A stretch of 64,000 nucleotides of DNA from Jejuia sp047345485 (lineage in GTDB: Bacteria > Bacteroidota > Bacteroidia > Flavobacteriales > Flavobacteriaceae): assembly GCF_047345485.1 (NCBI RefSeq), contig NZ_JBLFEN010000001.1:248001-312000 (forward strand). The letters run 5' to 3'. Below are positions 62,317 through 64,000 of this stretch, one piece after another; the first letter of the stretch is position 1, and every line of letters begins with the position of its first letter. The notes under the pieces were generated by a model. The model did not search any database. It worked only from the letters and a program-made list of their open reading frames with translations, and was not told where the DNA came from. Made by a program: the position numbers and the translations under genes.

Positions 62317-63117
62317 CTAATTTTTTAGATGCAAAGAATCGCTAGAAATCTCGAAAGTTTCAGTGATCTTCAAAAATTGTTTACTAAGATTTACCATAGA
62401 ATCAAGTAAAATCACTTTGTTTTTTTCTAAGATTAAATCTTTATTTAAATTTTTTGTTTCACAATAATCTAAAAATAAAAGGGCATATCTATCAGGGATA
62501 TTTAAATCTTCTTTAATTAGTTTTAAATTAAATAAATCATCTGTTTTAAAGAGTGAATCTAAATGTTTGTGAGTTATATACTTGATAGGTTTACTTTTGT
62601 TTTTCTTTTTAAATAGCTTTCCAATCATTTTTGCTATTTCAACAAAATTCATTCCATTGGCATAGGAAGATTGTGGTATATATAATTGCATATTATTCTT
62701 CATGTCTCTCTTTAAAGCACGTTCAGCATTCTCAGTATATTCAAGCGGATTAAAATCTTCATCTATATCACTTATAAGAACTTCTTCTAATGAATTTATC
62801 GACTTTTTTAATTCAAAAACAATAATATCAACAAAATCGCTTTGCTTTAATTTTACCAATTTTGAATGGTGAAACAGAGACTCAAATAATAGTGTATCAT
62901 TAGCAATAGCAGAAATTGAAAAATCACCTTCATTATTGGTGTAAGTCAGTGTTTTTTGACTGATATTATAAACTTTAATGCCTTTGGCAGTAGATTCACT
63001 ATCATAAACCTTTCCATTAATACTCTGTGAAAAAACATGAATTGGCAGTAGAAGTAAAGCTATGTAATTAGTTGTTTTAATGTGTTTTATAATTGTATGA
63101 TGAATAAAAATAATCAT
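62317..63117 (-). CDS. Secreted protein with carboxypeptidase-regulatory-like domain
   Basis: The protein has about 266 residues. A hydrophobic segment ending LLLLPIHVFSQS serves as the signal peptide. It is followed by a beta-sandwich of the carboxypeptidase-regulatory-like/CarboxypepD_reg type (SINGKVYDSESTAKGIKVYN, YTNNEGDFSISAIANDTLLF, VDIIVFELKKSINSLEEVLI), which caps many TonB-linked proteins. Here it stands alone and the remaining 150 residues are charged and unassigned. The ATG at 63117 is preferred over an upstream TTG. The function is unknown. Confidence 0.82.
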   Translation of the reverse strand: MIIFIHHTIIKHIKTTNYIALLLLPIHVFSQSINGKVYDSESTAKGIKVYNISQKTLTYTNNEGDFSISAIANDTLLFESLFHHSKLVKLKQSDFVDIIVFELKKSINSLEEVLISDIDEDFNPLEYTENAERALKRDMKNNMQLYIPQSSYANGMNFVEIAKMIGKLFKKKNKSKPIKYITHKHLDSLFKTDDLFNLKLIKEDLNIPDRYALLFLDYCETKNLNKDLILEKNKVILLDSMVNLSKQFLKITETFEISSDSLHLKN

Positions 63118-63278
63118 TAATTGTAGATGCCTTAATAACTTAGAATAGCTAATAAAACGTATCAAATGAAGTTTACTAAAGCTATAAAAGATTTATTATG
63201 TTAATATCTCGAAACTAATTTTTTATTCCGCTTTAAATCTATATTTAATATACTTTAACATCCGTTTTTGCTATAAAT

Positions 63279-63308
63279 TAACATATACAAAAACAAAAGT
63301 ATATGTTA
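63279..63308. other. Hairpin at the end of the aldose epimerase gene
   Basis: TAACATATAC (63279-63288) and GTATATGTTA (63299-63308) are perfectly complementary around a 10-nt loop; the stop codon of the epimerase gene is inside the stem. On the minus strand the loop is T-rich, but no T tract follows, so termination is uncertain. Confidence 0.45.
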
Positions 63309-64000
63309 GTTCTCATGGATATTTAATGTCCATGTAATATTATATGTTTGATTAGGTTCTAATATATTTAAACCAATTTTATTATTAAAACTATCAGATA
63401 CTCCTGTTGTAGGTTCTATAGCAATTGTGTTTTTTTTGGGTGGTGTATAAGCTTGAATAAAATTATTGTTTCCAGTAGCATTAAATTGTAATTTATATTC
63501 AGGTGTTTTAAAAATTACTTCGTCAGATTTTAGAATCCAACAATCATCAAAAAAATCATCTTTAATTTTAATAGCATCAGTGGTTTTAATTGGCATTGTT
63601 CCTGTTGTAATGTTTCGCTCTCCAAGCACTACTTTTTCATTAGCATCCATTTCTATCTCACTATTAAATAAATTTGCACTTGTAAAATACGGATGCCACC
63701 CCACTGTAAACGGGAATGCGCTTTTATCAGTGTTTACCACTGTCATTTTTAAACTGAAGGTTGTATCGCTAAAAACATAGTCTAGCTTAATTTTATAAGT
63801 GTATGGGAAACCCTTTGATGTATTAGTTTCTTCATATTCTAAGGTTATTTTTGCATTTTTTTCTGATACGTCATGTTCTGTTAGCGCGAAAGTTTTATCG
63901 AAAACTAAACCATGAAGTGCATTTTGTTCTTCAATATTGTTTTTTTCAAATTGAAAAAATTCGCCATTAAACGTATACGCACCATCTTTAATTCTATTTG
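63306..64000 (-). CDS. Aldose 1-epimerase family protein (partial, continues past the window)
   Basis: The reading frame is open from the window end to the stop at 63306 and gives about 231 residues, starting NRIKDGAYTFNGEFFQFEKN. It matches the galactose mutarotase (galM) family by LHGLVFDKTFALTEHDV, the histidine-bearing FPFTVGWHPYFTS, IKIKDDFFDDCWILK and the catalytic glutamate region NTIAIEPTTGVSDSFNNKIG. The enzyme interconverts alpha and beta anomers of aldoses. The N-terminus lies beyond base 64000. A methionine at 63746 is internal and not the start. Confidence 0.9.
   Translation of the reverse strand, partial: NRIKDGAYTFNGEFFQFEKNNIEEQNALHGLVFDKTFALTEHDVSEKNAKITLEYEETNTSKGFPYTYKIKLDYVFSDTTFSLKMTVVNTDKSAFPFTVGWHPYFTSANLFNSEIEMDANEKVVLGERNITTGTMPIKTTDAIKIKDDFFDDCWILKSDEVIFKTPEYKLQFNATGNNNFIQAYTPPKKNTIAIEPTTGVSDSFNNKIGLNILEPNQTYNITWTLNIHEN

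Noticed and set aside
63306..63746. Treating the aldose epimerase as a 146-residue protein
   Set aside because: The frame stays open to the window edge with family-typical residues (LHG, NRIKDGAYTFNG), so the methionine at 63746 is internal.
1..64000. tRNA, rRNA and CRISPR features
   Set aside because: Reading both strands for tRNA T-arm motifs (GTTCRAATC), conserved rRNA blocks and regular direct repeats found none that could be supported.

Overview
The window is a stretch of chromosome from a member of the Flavobacteriaceae (phylum Bacteroidota). The evidence is the AT-rich DNA, -7 boxes of the TAnnTTTG type, the scarcity of Shine-Dalgarno sequences, several secreted proteins with type IX secretion (T9SS) C-terminal sorting domains (YPNP...), the LptF-LolA-FtsK order, and two-motif DnaJ and RibB/degenerate-RibA proteins of the kind I associate with this family. 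A marine genus close to Winogradskyella, Lacinutrix or Olleya is a guess. I see no rRNA, tRNA, CRISPR array, prophage or intact insertion sequence.

Layout. 0.2-7.5 kb (minus strand): tpx, dgkA, ftsK, lolA, an LptF/LptG permease and ribB, closed by a terminator. 7.7-11.9 kb: peroxide defence, with katG and an ankyrin gene facing a minus-strand unit of peroxiredoxin, thioredoxin and a small protein; tpx adds to this cluster. 12.1-21.3 kb: a NhaC antiporter, a YdjM-like membrane protein, a CPBP protease homologue, an operon ending in an orphan histidine kinase, then aldehyde dehydrogenase, an RluA pseudouridine synthase and panB. 21.8-28.2 kb: a cell-surface region with a lipoprotein, a DUF1800-DUF1501-T9SS protein operon and a second small lipoprotein. 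28.4-30.3 kb: dnaK alone; grpE-dnaJ lies at 45.1-46.8 kb. 30.5-44.9 kb: a mix of secreted proteins, an RlmI-like methyltransferase, a nitronate monooxygenase, crcB, ilvE, mnmD, a TIGR01777 epimerase and YceI.

47.3-53.4 kb is a tight six-gene operon: a two-gene ABC exporter, an MscS channel, an outer-membrane barrel protein, a sigma-54-type response regulator without a DNA-binding domain, and a PPK2 polyphosphate kinase. 53.8-60.7 kb carries the most intriguing block: a transglutaminase-DUF2126 fusion, a circularly permuted ATP-grasp/alpha-E fusion and a second transglutaminase. Comparative genomics has predicted this gene set to build and process an unknown peptide or amide-linked product; as far as I know its chemistry remains undescribed. 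60.7-64.0 kb holds a beta-helix lipoprotein, a carboxypeptidase-regulatory-like protein and a truncated aldose epimerase.

Non-coding highlights are two copies of a MITE-like element of about 190 bp in opposite orientation (31.75 and 39.36 kb), related palindromic repeats elsewhere, sigma-54-like promoter sequences before grpE and (weaker) dnaK, a paired 17-bp operator-like repeat before the nitronate monooxygenase gene, several strong bidirectional terminators, and a secreted-protein gene split by one in-frame TGA (34.44-34.94 kb).
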